From positions 1,488,001 through 1,552,000 of the forward strand of contig CAJFCV020000002.1 of assembly GCA_904066235.2 (NCBI GenBank): a DNA stretch of 64,000 bases, read 5' to 3'. This document shows positions 45,901 to 58,524 of this stretch, piece by piece. This stretch comes from Bursaphelenchus xylophilus (lineage: Eukaryota; Nematoda; Chromadorea; Rhabditida; Aphelenchoididae). A program made the position numbers and the translations under genes. Position 1 is the first letter of the stretch. Each line of letters starts with the position of its first letter. The notes below the pieces were generated by a model. That model worked only from the letters and a program-made list of their open reading frames with translations, was not told the origin of the DNA and searched no databases.

Positions 45901-48900
45901 ATGATTCCGCTTCTGTCCCACCACACATACCACGTAGCCTTCTTACAGTGGACGTCTTTTGGTACTCCTTTGGACGAAACACCTGCCGATTTTTTTCCTT
46001 CCTTCGCCGAAAAGTTCGTTGAGATCGCGAAATGACTGTGCCGACTTCCAACTTTTCTCGAAATGGTAGAGCATAATACGGCGGATAAGAGTATGGTTTT
46101 CGAAACACATTTTATTAACTAACAAGGGAAGTACTTGAAGTGTGACGCTCAGATTTTCTTTAAATTTTGCACACACATCGGGTATGGACTATATATCAAT
46201 TCCTGAAAGTTTTAGCTCGCGCTTTGCGGGCGCCGCCGAGATATCGAACGATTTTTGCCGCCGAGAGAGCACGCTCAACGTGGAGAGCGGTCAGAGAGAA
46301 AACCGTTTTTTGGCCATAACTTTGGCAGTTTCGTGCGGAAAAATTTGATTTTTTGTGGAAACATTACACTTTACAGTTGAAATAGGCATGAAACTTTTCG
46401 TGCTGAAATTCGGCAAAAAGTCCTAAATTTTCGCCGACTTTCGATCTAAAAATCTCGGTTGTTTCTGCAAAGCGCGAGATAGGATTCTCGCATATATCTT
46501 AGAAAAAATTATTCTAAATTTATGCCAAGTTTCATCAAAATCTGAGCGTCACACTTGGAGTACTTCCCCTGTAAATAGTAAAGATAATTTTTATTAAAAA
46601 AACATTAACAAAACGCAAATTTTAACTTACACAAAACGCGCCAATAAAACCGCCGGATAATTTTGACTCAACCTAATATTTCCCTTTTACAGTAATCCCA
46701 AATCATGTATTTCTATGACAACACCTATATATAGGTATGACAAGACCTAAATTTACCTAACAAATAGTGCCTCAGCGTGAGTTGCAGCGAGGGCTTGACA
46801 AATATTTTGCCGGCGTGTGTTGACCTTGCCCAATTTTAATCTTTTTAAAAAATAGTTGCGCGCTGGAATGGGAGAGAAAAGAAAGTGTCTCGTCGTTTGT
46901 TCTGCGATGACTCAGTGAGCAAATTTCCCACTTTGTAATCACGTACCTCAATTTTCGAATCAAGAAAATCGAAGTTCGAGGTTTTGGTTAGGTCAACATT
47001 AATGACGAGTAAATCCTTTCGACTTTTAAAGAATGAGTAACTGGAAAGACAAACTATAATTAAATCGAACAATTTTGAAGGTGGAAAATATGATTTCTGA
47101 CGAATTCTGACGACAACAAGATACTGATTGGAACAATTACTATTGAAAAAAATCAAGTGACACCTAGACCTGTCTAACATGGATATGAGAGACATTATTA
47201 GCTCAAAGTTTGCAGAAATTGGCAAGGTTTTTAGTCCGTCACTGTAGACTAAAAACCTTGTCAATTTTGGACCTGATCCAGTGGAAAAAGACGTAACATT
47301 TTGCATCCGGGAAGCATCAAAAATGTGGCAAAATGCTTCTATCTCCAAATGAAAAAAAATCGTTTTGAAGGGCCCTCACAAAAAGAATGGGCGCGCTTTT
47401 GAAATCGGAGTTTTTTTTCACTTGGAGAGGGAAGCATTTTGCCACATTTTTGATAGTTCCCGGATGCAAATGGTACTTTTTTTGCCACTGGATCAGGTCC
47501 CCCACTATAAATTAATTTTTATTGTAACTCTGCGCTACGAAATATAAATCTTCTATACTTGGAATAGGGCGAACATTCTTTTTCTCAAAGTCGGCAAATC
47601 TTCTTGAGCTGAGCTTGCAAATTGTAAGCTAACATTTTCAACCAATGGTTACGATAGATACAGGTTATTCAAGATAAGTTTTGAGAAATCCTCTGGCTCT
47701 TGGAAGTGACAAAAAAAATTTATGTCTGCTTGAAAAGATCCAGCGACATTTTGGGAGCTGAATACAAAATACTAACGTCCCACTACCATAAAGACCTTTT
47801 AAAACCTCCAACTAAAAATCCGCACTTCCACCACCGCCGTCCCCGCCGCATACGATAATATAATATTTCCCTTTCAGCAATCTGAAAATATCATCTGACC
47901 GGCTACAGCGCGGCCTTTAAACAGCTCTCCTGCTCTCTCCTATATTTGCGTAAAAATTAAACCGGATGTAGCATCCGAGCCCCGAGGATAAATGCGTGGT
48001 AAAAGCTGTAATAGGCAAACATAATAGCGGCCTGTTGCGTAATCCACATTATTTCGGATCTTTTTTGTGGACAAACAGCGGAGGTTGGAGATGAGCAGGG
48101 GTCGGAAGGGGATTGAAATTTTCTGTGCGGCCTTGCAGCATAATGAAAAATTGCGAGATTCCTTACCTCTGCTTCAATTTGTCAACCAAAACCCTGTCGG
48201 CAATGCCATTCGGAACGAACTCGCAGATCCAGCCCAACATCGCAAAACAGGGTACCTGGCCGACGTTTGGACTCCACCATGAAGCGGTAAGGCACTCGGA
48301 CTTCCTTGGGCCAAAGTGATTTGTCTTTTCGGAGCTATTGTGAATCCAATATTCCGAGGAGGGTAGAGGCGTGATCCCTTTGAGGATCGAGGTAAAATCA
48401 ATTGAGGGATCGAAATACGCGAGGTCCCCACCCTGAAATTGAATAAATAAGTCTTGTGAGGGACCTGATCCAGTGGCAAAAAGAGAGTTTTTCACTTGGA
48501 GAGGGATGCATTTTGCCACATTTTTGATACTTCCCGGATGCAAAATGGTACGTTTTTTGCCACTGGATCAGGTCCCCCACTGTAGGCTTCATGCGCCGTA
48601 AAAAACTTCATCCTAAATCACTTACTTTCTGTGTGCATTCCGCTCTGGCATCCGCATAAGTTTTTTTCTCCTTGTTATCAGAGATCGAAATGCATCGATC
48701 TCCCAGAATCTTCATACCATGCGGACAAGCCAGCTCTTTCTCTAAATTTGGATAAAATCAAAGAAGAGGACTTACTCTCCACGCATCTGACTCGATACTT
48801 TAGTCTGGCTCCATTAGAACATGTCGGGTTTTCAAAAAATTTCGCCAAGTCTTCGATGACACATTTTTGGCGGTATTGACATCTAAAGATCGTAGGAAAA

Positions 48901-50427
48901 TCATAAATAAAATGGCTTACCTCTGCGCCAATTTCAGCAATCCGGCGGACTCAATGCAGTCGTGGTCCAGATTCGACGTCAGCGGACATAACCCATCGTA
49001 CTTCAGGAGCTGAAGGAAAAATAAACCTGTTTTAAAAACGAGAATCCGTCTCTTCCAAGCCATTAGAAGAAAACTCCAAGCATTAGGGGAAAGCTGTTAA
49101 TAGAGGACAGAGCGTAATTATGGCCTACCGGAGAGTAGCCGTAGATGGCGTAATCTATCATTAACACCTCATTTTCTTGACAGCTCTCTTCGAATCGCCG
49201 AATCCCACAAAGCTCTTTATCACTGGAGTTCTCGGTTTTTTCCGCGGCCAATTTGATCTCGCATTGTCGACCGCCATAGCCCGAGGGACAGGAGCATTGA
49301 GCAATCCAGTCGTCAGCACCTTTGAAGCGAGAAATATTTGATTCACAGACGAAACCGTGCGACTCATCGCAAAATTCAGTCAAAATTTTGGGCTGACCAT
49401 GATTGTGATAGAGAACACCACAGTGAGTACCTGGAAGCATTTGAATGATTAACGAAATTTACAAAATCAAGGGTTCTTCAGCGCGAAAAATCATTTTTAG
49501 TTCAAAATTCGGCCAAGTGCGCAACAAAGATACCTAAAATCAGATGCCAAAATGATCGAATATTACTCACCCGATTTCTCAGCTGTCCCGTCCTCCACAT
49601 CCATCGTGGTCACTCCTCCACCTGGATGCCATCGCGCTTTTGATTGACCATCCCGTTGCAGCCCAATCCAGGCAGATTTCCCAATCCATTCCTCCACAAA
49701 CGCCCTTTTCTCTTTGCTCTCTAGCCACACTAGATGGCCATCGTATCTCGTCCGACAAAAATTGTAGGCATCGTTAAAAGTCTTCTTAATCGGTGAGTAA
49801 TGAAGGCAGCTCTCGTCGACTTCTGAATAACGGCCATCTGGGCATTTCGCAGAGCTTTGACGGGCTGAAAATGAATGAGATTATAGCTGAAAGGCGAAAG
49901 CCTCAAATTGTAAAATCAACTGATCGAAATGGCTTCTCGTCCAAGAATTTATTGAAAAACAACTAAAAATATTGCTTCAATTTCTAAGGAAAATCAAAAA
50001 AAATTCAGGTCGATCAAGAAATCGACCAAAAATATTTTTAGATTGTTCCATGGCACCCTGAAATTCCTTCTAGCTAAAACATAGATCACTCGCCCTCTTT
50101 ATCGACTAAAATCAAACTTTTTTGTGGGTTTTTGGGCGAAAAATATTTCCTCGAAATTATTTGTCAAATGTGACATTTCGCTTGGACGAAACTCCAAAGT
50201 GGGCGTGAGACGTTTCTTTCAATTTTGGGTTGCCCTGCCTCTCAAAGTGACAGCACAAATGAAAAAAGGTGAAAATACAGACTGCAAAAAAGCGATTAAG
50301 ATTATTTCTTACCTGCGGTCAGAAAACATTCTCCTCCGTGCTGGCATAGATCTTTATCCTCGCATCGTCTGACCAAATCCGAATATGCCAAGTGTAAAAA
50401 CAACGTCAAACGCAGCACAACGCGCAT
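39986..50427 (-). CDS. lat-2: Latrophilin-type adhesion GPCR (LAT-2-like)
   Basis: Sixteen exons, from 50313-50427 (ATG 50427, signal peptide LRLTLFLHLAYS, start of an EGF module) to 39986-40128 (acidic/serine-proline tail ending in VERF). Then come a C-type lectin domain (49571-49864 and 49129-49430; WIGLQRDG, EFCDESHGFVCE), an EGF-like motif (CSCPSGYGGRQCE) and a SUEL/galactose-binding lectin (CGIRRFEESC, 48626-49129). A second CTLD-like region follows (48167-48741), then a hormone-receptor-like cysteine segment (44201-44307) and a GAIN region (42556-44057). A GPS (CTCSHLTSFAIL, 41619-42119) precedes seven TM segments (40486-42119). The lectin/GAIN/7TM order is latrophilin-like, and CTLDs are reported for the nematode LAT-2 branch. 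Latrophilins act in adhesion and tissue polarity at the cell surface. A 3.8-kb intron separates 48167 from 44307. The introns host many family B MITEs. Confidence 0.88.
40241..40477. repeat. Family B MITE in the last lat-2 intron
   Basis: Inverted ends CAGCGACGGACCTGAACCAG / GATCAGGTCCGCT and inner TTTTGCATCCGGGAAGTGTC motifs on both arms. Confidence 0.75.
41165..41394. repeat. Family B MITE in a lat-2 intron
   Basis: Complete copy with CAGTGGCG...TCACTG ends and TA on both flanks (41163-41164, 41395-41396). Confidence 0.82.
42141..42384. repeat. Family B MITE in a lat-2 intron
   Basis: CAGTGGGGGACCTGATCCAG to its complement GATCAGGTCCCCACTG. TA is present on the left flank, and the right flank is altered. 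Confidence 0.82.
43051..43448. repeat. Two adjacent family B copies (one truncated) in a lat-2 intron
   Basis: A left-end fragment (43051 to about 43125, CAGTGGCGGACCTGATCCAT) is followed about 80 bp later by a nearly complete second copy (about 43205-43448). Confidence 0.7.
44098..44186. repeat. Family B MITE, right half
   Basis: TTTTTTGATACTTCCCGAAT to GGTCCGCCACTG. The left half is absent. Confidence 0.65.
44361..44725. repeat. Family D foldback element in the large lat-2 intron
   Basis: Arms contain CGCTGGAGTGATxTTxTG, CACTGTGC, GCACCGTGCGA and TTTTTCGCACA in inverted orientation around a centre near 44540. It has no ORF. A partial relative lies at 2130-2270. Confidence 0.6.
45648..46676. 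mobile_element. Mariner-like foldback with a nested family C element
   Basis: Ends TTAGGTTGAGTCAAAATTAT and its complement, flanked by TA (45646-45647, 46677-46678). The TTAGG-start TIR is mariner-like. Arms extend inward over more than 200 bp (matching blocks at 45760-45872 and 46014-46115). The right arm is split by the family C element at 46123-46571. No transposase ORF remains. Confidence 0.8.
46123..46571. repeat. Family C TIR element nested in the mariner-like foldback
   Basis: 449 bp with ends CAAGGGAAGTACTTGAAGTG and GGAGTACTTCCCCTG, flanked by TAA on both sides (46120-46122, 46572-46574). Confidence 0.82.
47262..47510. repeat. Family B MITE in the large lat-2 intron
   Basis: GGACCTGATCCAGTGG on the left and GATCAGGTCCCCCACT on the right, with the shared inner motifs. 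Confidence 0.75.
48455..48583. repeat. Family B MITE, left arm mostly deleted
   Basis: GGGACCTGATCCAGTGGCAA is directly fused to the right arm (CACTTGGAGAGGGATGCATT). Total about 129 bp. It lies close to the lat-2 exon ending at 48432. Confidence 0.7.
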
Positions 50428-53400
50428 TTCGGAGGCACTTTCTCATTCAGAAATGAGTCAATTTCATTCTCTGAAATAAGATGAGATCGAAATTCTTCCT
50501 CTCCTTTGGCCTTCTCATCCCGTTAATTTCAAGTGAATTAATAAACAATGAAAAACGAGGTGATTAATACAAGTTTGAGCGTTTTGTAAACAACCGGGAC
50601 AATGCGGGGATCGGATATCGGGTTGTGGATTATTATTTGTTTGTATTGGCAAAATTGCGAAATTCGGGGGCTGAAAACACCAATTCTCAAGTCGTAGTTT
50701 ACAGTACTAGTGCTCAGGAGAAGATACGTGCATTTTGTAAAATAAATGAAGCCGAAAACGGTCCTTATAAAGCATTCAACATCAGATAACATTGCAATTT
50801 CCGGAGTTCGAAATGAAATGGCACATTTTTAGACGCAACATAGAGTCCAAAAGATACGATACTCTATAATATACTTCAACAAGCTCTATAAATATCATAA
50901 ATTTTGCTTTGTCAAAGATATCTAGGCCAACAAAAAGCTTGTAAAATCGCTAATTTAATACCGGTGAAGCCTTCAGGACATGGCCTTCTCGACCAAAAAA
51001 CCGCTGTTTTTTAATAGAATGCCTTTACTTCTCGGGTTGAAAAGCCACATCCGAGAAATTTTGGTCTAATTCTGTTGATCAGATACCCATCGTTTTTCTA
51101 ATGAATTTCATAGTATTGTTGATGACATCTTTTTTAAAAAAGGCCGTTTAAAAACGGCCTTTTACGAAATTTATAGGGACGGACAGACGAACCGTTATAG
51201 TACTCTTTTAACTCGGTGCTAAAAAAAGCTGAATTTAGAAGCGAATACAAAGCCAGAGCATTCGAACAAATTAAAATTATAATAAGGGCAACATAGAAGA
51301 TTGTAGCAGTAATATAATACGTACAATATAACAAAAAAAAAACAAAGTTGAAGGCTAACTTTTGTACGACAAAATGTATGGTACATACATTATTTGTAGT
51401 CTGCACCATAGAAATCGAAAATTTTCTGGGAAACTAGTTAATTCGATTATAATAAACATGCTTTCCAAAAAAAGGACTTTGCATTTTCTGTTAATCAAAA
51501 ATCTCGAACTCCGCTTAGCAACTACATGTACACATTGTAATCACCAGGCGCAATAAAAAAGATTGCATTTAGCCGACGACATACGAAAGAAACACGTAAA
51601 CCTCTTTTTTAGACGCTAGAGCTTTCTAATATCTCGCCAAGGTCAAGTAATTGGGAGCGGGTCATTTGCGTGTCATCGTGCAAAAAAAGTTTGGTCTTTA
51701 AACACAATTGGCATATCAGAAAGTCCAGACAGTTACGTTGTTAAGCTCACACAACAATGTTGATAAGTATGTAACCGTAACGCTGTAATGAACGCTTTTA
51801 CGGGCAGGTAATCGGTCATCATCAAACATCATATATACATGTATAAAAATGTGTATACATACATGCATAAGTACAATCACAATACGCACGCATATGTATG
51901 TATATTTGTAAAACATATAGAAGAAAAGGTACCGTAACTTGCTCGCCCCTTTCCATCGCTTCCACGATCACCGACCCAAAAAAGTCATCAAGGCTTTTTT
52001 ATCACTTTTTCGATGCGCTTCGAGGGCACGCGTATGACGTCATCACATGACAATTAATGACTATATGGAATTTCGGGTCGGAAAAGGAAGTGCTCACAAT
52101 CTTAATGATCTTAGCGCAAACTTTGAGAATTTTTTTTCTACTGCAATAATCTTAGTCTGTGTTAAACATAAACGAGATTCCTGACTTGAGAATTGTGCAA
52201 ATTTCAACCTCTAAAGATTTTATACCTTTTTAAACTCAGCAAACTTAAAAAAAAACAACTTTCTGCCGCAATGTGAAGATAATCGACAAAACCGCTTTTC
52301 GCGAACTTTCTCGTTGACAAAGACCATTGACGATCTCGAGTAACATTACAAGCCTTAAGCCAAAATTTTGAGAGCGCGATAGGCAAGGCAAGTTGTGTAT
52401 GCAAAGTGTAGATAAAATCTAAATGACATTCCAAACATCCAACAACTTGCTTATTATTGAACCCTTATGCCAAAGGGTTCACGGAACTGAACATTTTTTG
52501 CTCGAAAAAGGAGGATCACTCTTTTCCGTTCATTAAATGAAGCAAGCCTTATTCGAAGCGGTCAGAACAGATTTATCTTTTCCTCGAAATCCACTCGTTT
52601 TAATTAAAACAAATCCTTCTGCATGAAGAGAAACAAAAACAACACCGTTTTTGTTTTCTTCAGGCCCCTTTTCATTCCGACTGTATGGCATTATTATATG
52701 TATTAAGTGGCATTACACGTGAGATGCTCACAGTAGCTGCGCATGTCCTCGAGGCAAATACGTGCGCCCAAATTGTGGGATACAAAAGTTGACAAAGGTC
52801 GCCGTTCTTTGAGGGTTTATGGGAGGCGCTGTTCATATGTAAAATAACATATATAATAGTACAAGCTACCATTTCTTGGAATCCGCACGGTAGATTTGCA
52901 ATTAACAGAGCGGATGGAACAAATTTTGATAAAAGGAAGTTTTTTTGAATTCAACCAGGAAAAAGCGAAACAAAGGAAATAATAAAATCCTACACTGGGC
53001 TTGTTGAAGTTCAAGGAGTTCACTATGGGAAGCTAGCGTTCTTAAAAGGTTAGGAAAAGGTTAAGTGTAAAGTTTTAGAGAAAGTTCTACATGTCTCGTT
53101 GTATGACAGTACAATTTCTCTTGGCCTCGGTATTTGGCGTGGCTGTAAGTTAGGGGAGCCAGAAATCAAACTCCAAAAAGTTATATCTTTCTCAAAAATT
53201 GTCAGCGATGGCTTAAACAGGGCTATTCTAACTGTAGATAGTACATATAGAATATTGAAGTTGTTTGCAGTCAATTCGGTTTTAAATTTGAACCGTAATT
53301 TAAAGTTCTTTGCATCACGTCACAGTTTTGTTTTTGCCAGTGCTGTCTTAATATGTATGGGAGAAACTACGGCATTGGAAGTACTTTTAGGACTCTCTGT

Positions 53401-56311
53401 AAACTTGCGATGGTCTTGGAAGTTTGAAAAAAAAACAGCTGTTTTATCAAGACGCCTAAAAAACAGTTATGTCAGCAATATGGCATTTCAAGGAAGATAT
53501 GGTAACTATGACTGTTTGGAAAGACCTTTCAGCTCTCAAATATTTGCATAGCCCCGAAACCAGACAATTTAACAATTTTTGGTCCAAGAATAGAACACAA
53601 GTCTCTTGTGTTCATAAAAAGGCATAAGTGTCAAAATTTGTTAAGCGTGAAATTCGAACCGACCTCCTGCGAAGCGGATATTAAGTGGCCAAATTTAAAA
53701 TGAATCAAAACGCGAATAGCCGCCTGCCCATATACTGAGGTTTGTCAGGGATTTGATGAGGAAAACGGGAAACGCCGGAAATATCCGGGCGGTATCCATC
53801 AAGTAATAAATACTTTTGAGAGCTCGTTGTCTGAGTAATTCCGAGAAATTATTTGGGGTTATCGGAAATTTTTGTTGGATTACTGTACACGTCGAAGCAA
53901 GTAAAAGAGAAATCAAGCAAAGTTTTATTTATAAATGATGATAATTGTTGACTTGGAACAAAGAATTTGAAACGGAATTTTCTAGAACAGGATGAATTTA
54001 CACTTTGAAACAAGACAATGCGACCACTGCGTGTAAAGTGCGTAAAAGTTGCGAGTTTCGTTACTATGCTTTGTTGTTACAACCCAAACAAAATTTAGTC
54101 ATCTACAAAAAGTTTATTGTAATTTTATTCTTTTATCTGCACGTTCTTTTACCATATGTCTTTGCCCACAGAAAATATGAAGTGAAACCTAGGAGTACCA
54201 CAAATATAGTCGCATTCTCACAACTGGTATATCTTCAGTCAAGTCAAAAAAAGTAACCTCGTCGCTACTCATATTTTTTCAAAATAAACTTCATTATACG
54301 GGCAGATGAACCTCTTCTACACGTGCTTAAAAAATGCACGTGTAGAACTACCACGCCTACAGAGCTTTCTGCACTCGTTGAGCCTTTAAAATGACGTTTT
54401 TAGTTGTCGACCGCACTTTAAGAAACGGTTATTCCAAGCTTGGAGAGCCCTGGCTACACGAAAATTCAGACTGGCAAATTCCCGTTAAACTTAGAAAACT
54501 GTAGCTACATACATTCTAGAACATTTCCCCATTAACCTTTTTTTCAAAACCTCACTGTAATTTAAACCCGTTGAAATTTTTGTTGTTGACCTGACTTTTG
54601 GAAAAATTGAGTTTTAAGCGGATATGGAGTGGAAAAACAAGACATAAAATGGAATGGCGATATTTATGGAAAACGTGCATTCCTTGACCGGCTCATCTAA
54701 AGTTCATTGCTCTGACCCTCCAAGTTATGGATTGTTTTGTTTTCAAAAACCTTAAATGTTTGACTTACACTGGCCAAAGCTTGAATTCAGATTTTCGAGT
54801 TTTTGCAGGACTATCGTTGTTTTTAAGAAGTGTATGTATTGAAAAAATAATTTACGGCAAAGACCTTCAGACAATGGAAAGGAAAGCTATTAAACTTTGG
54901 TGTCAAAGTCTGCGCGCTGCTATTAAATTCTGGGCTTTGATAGGGGAACGAAATGTCGTGAAATTCCCTTCATCTTGCCCCTTGTACCATGAGAAAAGTG
55001 CCACCAATTTGGAAATATTAAGGCGTTTAAATAGGTTACACTCAGGCTGCCCTAATCGACGTGTTTTGCTGTCTCTGGGACAACTTATTGGGTAAAACTC
55101 TCAGCTCAAAGTACCAACAGCTAAAGATCTCGCAAAAATTACTCTGTCGAAGCATCATTAAAATCTGAACACGCATAGAAAATATGCATACATTAAGCGC
55201 GCTTCTGCAAACCTCCGTGATACATCTTCTTCCTTATAACCAGGAAGACCCAAAAACTGTCCATCAAGTTTGAATTAATTCGACCTTTTATTGAAAGCCT
55301 CAAGCTCCATTACTTTAAAAGGCGGTAGCAATTAGTAGAGCGCTCCCAGAATTTCAATGAACAAAAGATAAATTCGGAAATTTGGGACCATTTTACTTGT
55401 AAGGAGTAAATTACGGTTACTATCATAATCTTCTACCCTAACCCGCTAACAATATCATCAATGGTCGTTCGATGAGCCTAGAAAACTGAAAAGAACAAGT
55501 CCGAGCCTGTCGAACAGCTTTGTACTCTGTAAATATGAATGTAAACGCCTCCAGGGATCCGAAAAAACCATGTTTCTTCTAGAGTGTGTTGGGAATCGTG
55601 GAGATCTTGATAAGGCTTATGAAAAATGGTGCTCACACGACTAAAGTACACATATTAAAAACAAAACTTATTGAAAACTCTAAGCAAAAATCTATGCTAA
55701 TGTAGACGTTAACTGCCTACTAAAGGTTCTAGGGAACGTCGTCATTTGGGGAAACTGAAAAATATTTTTTGATTTCGATTTTTTTTTCATTTTATTTTTT
55801 TACGATTTTTATTATTATTTTTGTTGTATCTTGTAACGATTTTCGAAATTAGCAACATCGAAAAACTAAGAGCACCTGTGAAACAAAGCAAAAAAATTAC
55901 TGCTTTACAGTACTGTTTAAGAAAAAAAAATCACTATCAGAAAAAACGAATGTGATTTTTAAAATCAACGCCATCAATTTTCAGCGCCTTATTTCGGCAC
56001 ATACACTGTACATGGAAGAAAAATAATATTTTTCAGTTTCCCCAATTGTCAACATCCTCAATTGTCCTTTTCCGCAATTCTCGCTAGTAGTTTAAAGGTT
56101 TTAGGCTATAAGGAAGGACTTGTAAACGACTAAACTGCCGTTTTTTAAAAACGATCGTTTGCTTGTTTACAAATCTTTCCGCGTAATCAAACCAACGCAC
56201 TTGAACTTTAGCTCATTTGCAAGTGAAGTTTGTTCGGTTTGCAAAAGATACACTTTCCAGTTGCTCGGGCTGGTATAGGGAAGGTTCAGGAAGAGTTTCG
56301 GAAATCTCACG
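50428..56311. other. Gene-poor stretch upstream of lat-2
   Basis: No exon chain or domain is supported. The longest open frames (53099-53551 and 54727-55095, plus) are not recognisable. A perfect TGACGTCA (CRE/ATF-type) site occurs at about 52036. Scattered A/T homopolymers and TATG/CATA runs (51830-51910) are present. The region is likely intergenic or an unseen 5' regulatory region. Confidence 0.4.
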
Positions 56312-57161
56312 AGGGAATGGTCTGAACTTCCCCCAGCGTTTGGGAAAATGACTAGTACAGGTGGATAGAGCAGGTCAACTTTGGTAAAAAGAGCCATTTT
56401 CCAGCTGCGGAATAAGCCCGGCCGACGAGAAAAATCGACCGAAAGTTCCACAAAAATTTCTCTTTCTCTTCCCTCGGAAAAGAAGAGCGGTGTCCAGTGG
56501 TTCGGTTAGCCAAGGGGATAAAGCATCCGCTCGATATTCTTTTGGGGGTTGGTTCGATTCCGGGGCCTCGCGAAGGACCGTGTTAAGGCCTTGATGAGCA
56601 AGATCAAACTGTAACAACCCAAAAAAACATTTTGCCATTTTCATACGTTTTATAGATGCATTATACCAAAACAATAATTGTCAAAAAATTGAACTTTTTG
56701 GGTGCTTCCAAACCTTCAAAGCGATGGAACTTCGAAGTTATGGTGATAGAAAAGGTTATGTCTATATTTTTGAAACGATCTGTACCCCACTTCGTTATTA
56801 TTTAAAAAATTTTACATAACCTATAAAACGTATAAAAAGGAAAAAATTTTTTGGATTGTTAGAGTTTGATCTTGCTCATCAAAGCCTTATCACGGTCCTT
56901 CGCGAGGCCCCGGAGTCGAACCAACCCCCAAAAGAATATCGAGCGGATGCTTTATCCCCTTGGCTAACCGAACCACTGGACACCGCTCTTCTTTTCCGAG
57001 GGAAGAGAAAGAGAAATTTTTGTGGAACTTTCGGTCGATTTTTCTCGTCGGCCGGGCTTATTCCGCAGCTGGAAAATGGCTCTTTTTACCAAAGTTGACC
57101 TGCTCTATCCACCTGTACTAGTCATTTTCCCAAACGCTGGGGGAAGTTCAGACCATTCCCT
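56312..57161. repeat. Foldback element with tRNA-like promoter boxes in both arms
   Basis: Arms 56312-56656 and 56819-57161 are near-identical inverted copies. Each contains TTAGCCAAGGGG (A-box-like, 56506-56517 in the left arm) and GGTTCGATTCC (a B-box match, 56551-56561), about 45 bp apart as in a tRNA gene. A real tRNA fold is not apparent, so this reads as a tRNA-derived SINE-like segment duplicated head to head. The two arms also produce near-identical open frames, which I treat as shadows. Confidence 0.65.
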
Positions 57162-57344
57162 AGTCAGAATGGCTTGAGAAACTTATCATTTTTTATAGAA
57201 CCCGGTCGAGCCATATCCCTTATGAATTCATGCTTACCACCCCACAATATACCACCCCGACCGACAATTCCACGCCATTGTGGAAATGGACGGTATCTTA
57301 ATTGGACGCGTAACTCGTTGGTTAACATCATCAATGCATGTTGC

Positions 57345-57513
57345 AGTGGATCCAGTGGCAAACAAGTACCATCTTGCATCCGGGAAATATCAAAAACTCA
57401 AGCAAAATACCTCAAAACGGAGATTTTTTTGCTAGAGAGGGAGGCATTTTGCAGCCTTTTTTGATACTTCCTGGATGTAAAATGGTACGTTTTTTGCCGC
57501 CGGATAAGGTGTA
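57345..57513. repeat. Family B MITE, internally shortened
   Basis: GGATCCAGTGGCAAACAAGT on the left and TTTTTTGCCGCCGGATAAGG on the right, with the CATCCGGGAAATATC inner motif. Confidence 0.6.
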
Positions 57514-57766
57514 ATCGAGTGGCTAACAACATCTGTGGTGCCCGAGAACATGCATATATAATATGTATATGCAAAGAAAAATATGTTCGAAATCTGATAT
57601 GTCTGGCCGACAAGCTAAAGTGTATTATTTTTAAAATTTTTTATAAATTTTGTCTCCAGGAACAATTTCATTACTTTATTGAAACCACATGGATATAAAT
57701 AGAAAAAATCTTTTTCAAACATCACGACATATTATTATACTTTAATATATGGCATCTACATAGCTT

Positions 57767-58255
57767 AAAAAATATTGGACCGGGTCATAACATCGTCACA
57801 GGACAACCTAGGGTCGTTGAATTCGTTGATGAAAGGGACATTCTCATTGTTCCTATAGTTGACCTTGTTCCCTAATTGTCTTGCCAACGCCGCCAGGTTC
57901 TCACGGAAGATTTTCTTTTTCATCGTGGAGTCGATCGGAGTGATAACCAGTGGTCTGGCACTTCGGGTTGAGGCAACTGTAGCCGGCAAGATCTGGGGAC
58001 GAGGGCGGACTTCAACGGCGGCTGGTCGGCTAACGGTGGGTGCGACGTTGGGAATAGGAGGCGAGATAAGCGGTGGATGATTACTATTACCCGCGTATTG
58101 GGTTGACTCGTTGGGGAGAGTGGTAGGTGTGGTTGTTGCTTCAGTCTTCAGAATCTCAACAGAGGGGCGTGAAATCTCGGAGGCCGTGCGCCTTTGCCGA
58201 GGCTCATCGGACTCGGAATGTCGGCGAATTAGAGAAGTGGGACGCCAGCGGATCC
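57767..58255 (-). CDS. Last exon of an unrecognised protein (161 residues)
   Basis: A minus-strand exon entered by an acceptor at 58255 (TTGCAG, phase 1) and ending at a TAG near 57767. It has a basic serine-rich start (RRHSESDEPRQRR), a proline-rich middle (PPLISPPIPNVAP), then a helical, conserved-looking end (KKKIFRENLAALARQLG, NEFNDPRLSCDD). It looks like the cytoplasmic tail or regulatory end of a larger protein. It may be an alternative 3' end of the gene at 59445-61163, which has a similar basic/serine-rich character, or a separate gene. Function unknown. Confidence 0.45.
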
Positions 58256-58524
58256 TGCAAGCGGGAAAAATCTTTTGATGATGAATAAAATAATTAAATT
58301 ATGAATTTCAAAGATAGTAAGGAGTAGGGTACCCAAGCCCATTTTTCACCCAAAAACTGCCACAAAACTTTTTATGGAGTATCAAAAAAGAATTCAATAT
58401 TCCAACACTTGACAAGTGTACAATATAGCAAATAACACTTACATCTAACCTACATTTGGGTTACCATAGAATTAATTAGCGAATTGAGGAAAAATGAGAT
58501 GTTGAGACAATAGAAAATCCTCAG

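Noticed and set aside
56375..57098. Duplicated 80-100-residue open frames on both strands
   Set aside because: Identical only because they lie in the inverted arms of a palindrome with tRNA-like boxes.
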